Shown here in pieces: positions 62,900-64,000 of a stretch of 64,000 bases of DNA. The notes beneath the pieces were generated by a model that was not told the DNA's origin, searched no databases, and saw only the letters and a program-made list of their open reading frames with translations. Positions within the stretch are counted from its first letter, which is position 1, and every line of letters begins with the position of its first letter. The translations under genes were made by a program, and so were the position numbers. Source of the stretch: Ruania alkalisoli (GTDB taxonomy: Bacteria > Actinomycetota > Actinomycetes > Actinomycetales > Beutenbergiaceae); contig NZ_CP063169.1 in the NCBI RefSeq assembly GCF_014960965.1, positions 1,211,581-1,275,580 on the forward strand, written 5' to 3'.

Positions 62900-62917
62900 T
62901 GCCGCACCATGGGACCA

Positions 62918-64000
62918 ATGAGCCCTGCCCGCACCCCGACCCCAGCGCACGATGCGCCTCGTATCGCGCCCCGGGTGGTCGAGCACACCTCGACGCGGCG
63001 CGCGCTACGTACCCCAGAGGGGGCACTGCGAGGTCTGCTCGCTGGTGCTGAGGCGGTGCTCCTGAGCTGGCTGGTGGTAATCGTGCCGGCCATCGCCACC
63101 TATGTGGCCACAGCCTCAGCGCCCGCCCTGGGGTCGGCCGGCTGGCTGGAGGCGGCCCGGGTCGGGACCGCCGCCTGGCTGCTCGGGCACGGCGCCTCGG
63201 TCTCGCTCGACGGACTGGAACTCTCGCTCATCCCGCTTGGGGTCACCGTCCTGGCGGTTGCCCTGATGGCCGGGTCGGTGCGTCGCGCACGTCTGCCCGG
63301 GTGGCCCGCGGCCATGATCTCGGCTGCGGTGTATGTCGCATTCGCGATGCTGTTCGTCGTCTTCGCCGGACTACCCGGCGCGAACCGGGCCTTGGTGGGA
63401 GCCGCACTCGTGGCGGGTGTGGGCACCGTCCTCGGATTCCCGACGGCGTCCCTCCCCTCTCGCGTTCTGGCAGCCCTGGCCAAGGTCCCTGGCTGGATAC
63501 GGACCGCATTCGGTGGTGCGTGGCGGGCGCTGGCCCTGCACCTGCTGATCGCAACGGCGGCGGTGGTGACGGCCGTCGTCGTGAACTTCGGCCAGGTCCG
63601 TGACCTGCACGAGGGTCTGCATCCGGACATTGTCAGCGGGATCGTTCTTGTCCTTGCGCAGCTGCTGGCGCTGCCGAACCTGGTGGTCTATGCCGCTTCC
63701 TTCTTGCTCGGCCCAGGATTTGCGGTGGGGGAGGGCACGGCGTTCACCCCGTCTGGTGTGGAGGCCGGACCGCTGCCGATGGTGCCGGTGCTGGGTGCGC
63801 TCCCGGGACCCGATTCCCTGGCCGGCCAGTTGCCTGTGCTTGGTGTTGTGGGGCTCGTGTCCGGGGTGGCTGTGGGTGTATGGCTGGCCCGCCGGCTGCG
63901 GGCCCGGACGTTGGTCGACGCGGTCGCGACGACGCTCGGCACGGCCCTGCTCACCGGCGGCGGGATGGCTACCCTCGTAGCGCTCGCCTCCGGCGCGGCT
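62918..64000 (+). CDS. DUF6350 membrane protein, 5' part
   Basis: The frame is open at the end of the window; 361 codons are visible. It is a membrane protein with about eight helices so far. The family segment QLLALPNLVVYAASFLLGPGFAVGEGTAFTPSGVEAGPLPMVPVLGALPGP is present (quoted in part: LLALPNLVVYAASFLLGP, then GTAFTPSGV). In actinobacteria it lies between sucD and purN. It is related to mycobacterial PerM by position, but function in this organism is unknown. ATG 62918 follows the terminator. Confidence 0.88.
   Translation, partial: MSPARTPTPAHDAPRIAPRVVEHTSTRRALRTPEGALRGLLAGAEAVLLSWLVVIVPAIATYVATASAPALGSAGWLEAARVGTAAWLLGHGASVSLDGLELSLIPLGVTVLAVALMAGSVRRARLPGWPAAMISAAVYVAFAMLFVVFAGLPGANRALVGAALVAGVGTVLGFPTASLPSRVLAALAKVPGWIRTAFGGAWRALALHLLIATAAVVTAVVVNFGQVRDLHEGLHPDIVSGIVLVLAQLLALPNLVVYAASFLLGPGFAVGEGTAFTPSGVEAGPLPMVPVLGALPGPDSLAGQLPVLGVVGLVSGVAVGVWLARRLRARTLVDAVATTLGTALLTGGGMATLVALASGAA

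Overview
The window is 64 kb of very GC-rich DNA and reads as an actinobacterial chromosome. It carries the gene order mazG, lipoprotein, eno, ftsB, DUF501, ppx familiar from actinobacteria, together with actinobacterial GuaB3, the DUF6350 protein after sucCD, several LPXTG surface proteins and a string of promoters that look leaderless (TAnnnT, 6-7 nt, then ATG or GTG). The family mix (PspC-domain kinase, class C sortase with DUF5979 surface protein, DUF559 and DUF222/HNH genes) suggests the order Micrococcales. The genus cannot be fixed from sequence alone. No rRNA, tRNA, CRISPR array, transposase or phage gene was seen.

Layout. 1-972: 3' end of mfd. 1423-7014: a sortase-assembled pilus locus (large LPXTG surface protein, major pilin with a YPKN motif, class C sortase) with a strong hairpin between pilin and sortase and an array of about 11-bp direct repeats far upstream. 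7017-10565: a TetR regulator with an ABC-2 exporter (ATPase and permease) and a palindromic operator over the tetR promoter. 10596-11715: a DUF559 gene bracketed by two related 50-bp inverted repeats. 11722-17588: the NAD de novo operon nrtR-nadA-nadB-nadC-cysteine desulfurase with a candidate NrtR operator. 17628-19676: a G-tract array and a NarL-type two-component pair. 19796-25925: CPBP protease, lipoprotein, mazG, eno, ftsB, DUF501, ppx. 25988-29674: glyoxalase-like protein, guaB3, DUF1304 protein, fumC. 29696-41897: pepN, DUF222/HNH protein, acetyltransferase, ackA-pta, SURF1, a lipoprotein, a DUF3817 protein and guaA. 41939-47389: a glycosyltransferase, then a divergent PspC membrane-protein / PspC-histidine-kinase stress module. 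47478-51244: deazaflavin-type oxidoreductase, SDR, TetR/MFS divergent pair, a small membrane protein, and a perfect 46-bp palindrome. 51331-54062: a phosphate-starvation-type locus in which a PHO-box-like triple repeat precedes a Na+/phosphate symporter, a small coiled-coil protein and a PstS-like lipoprotein, without pstCAB. 54127-64000: chrA, pcrA, a small membrane protein, an acyltransferase/SGNH protein, sucC-sucD and the 5' part of a DUF6350 gene.

How the parts work together. Central metabolism is well represented: eno, fumC, sucCD and ackA-pta for carbon flow, guaA and guaB3 for guanine nucleotides, and nadABC with their own Fe-S sulfur source for NAD. The surface and envelope genes (pilus, acyltransferase, PspC module, FtsB) sit between them. 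The two places most worth experimental attention are the symporter plus PstS-like lipoprotein locus and the DUF559 gene with its flanking palindromes.
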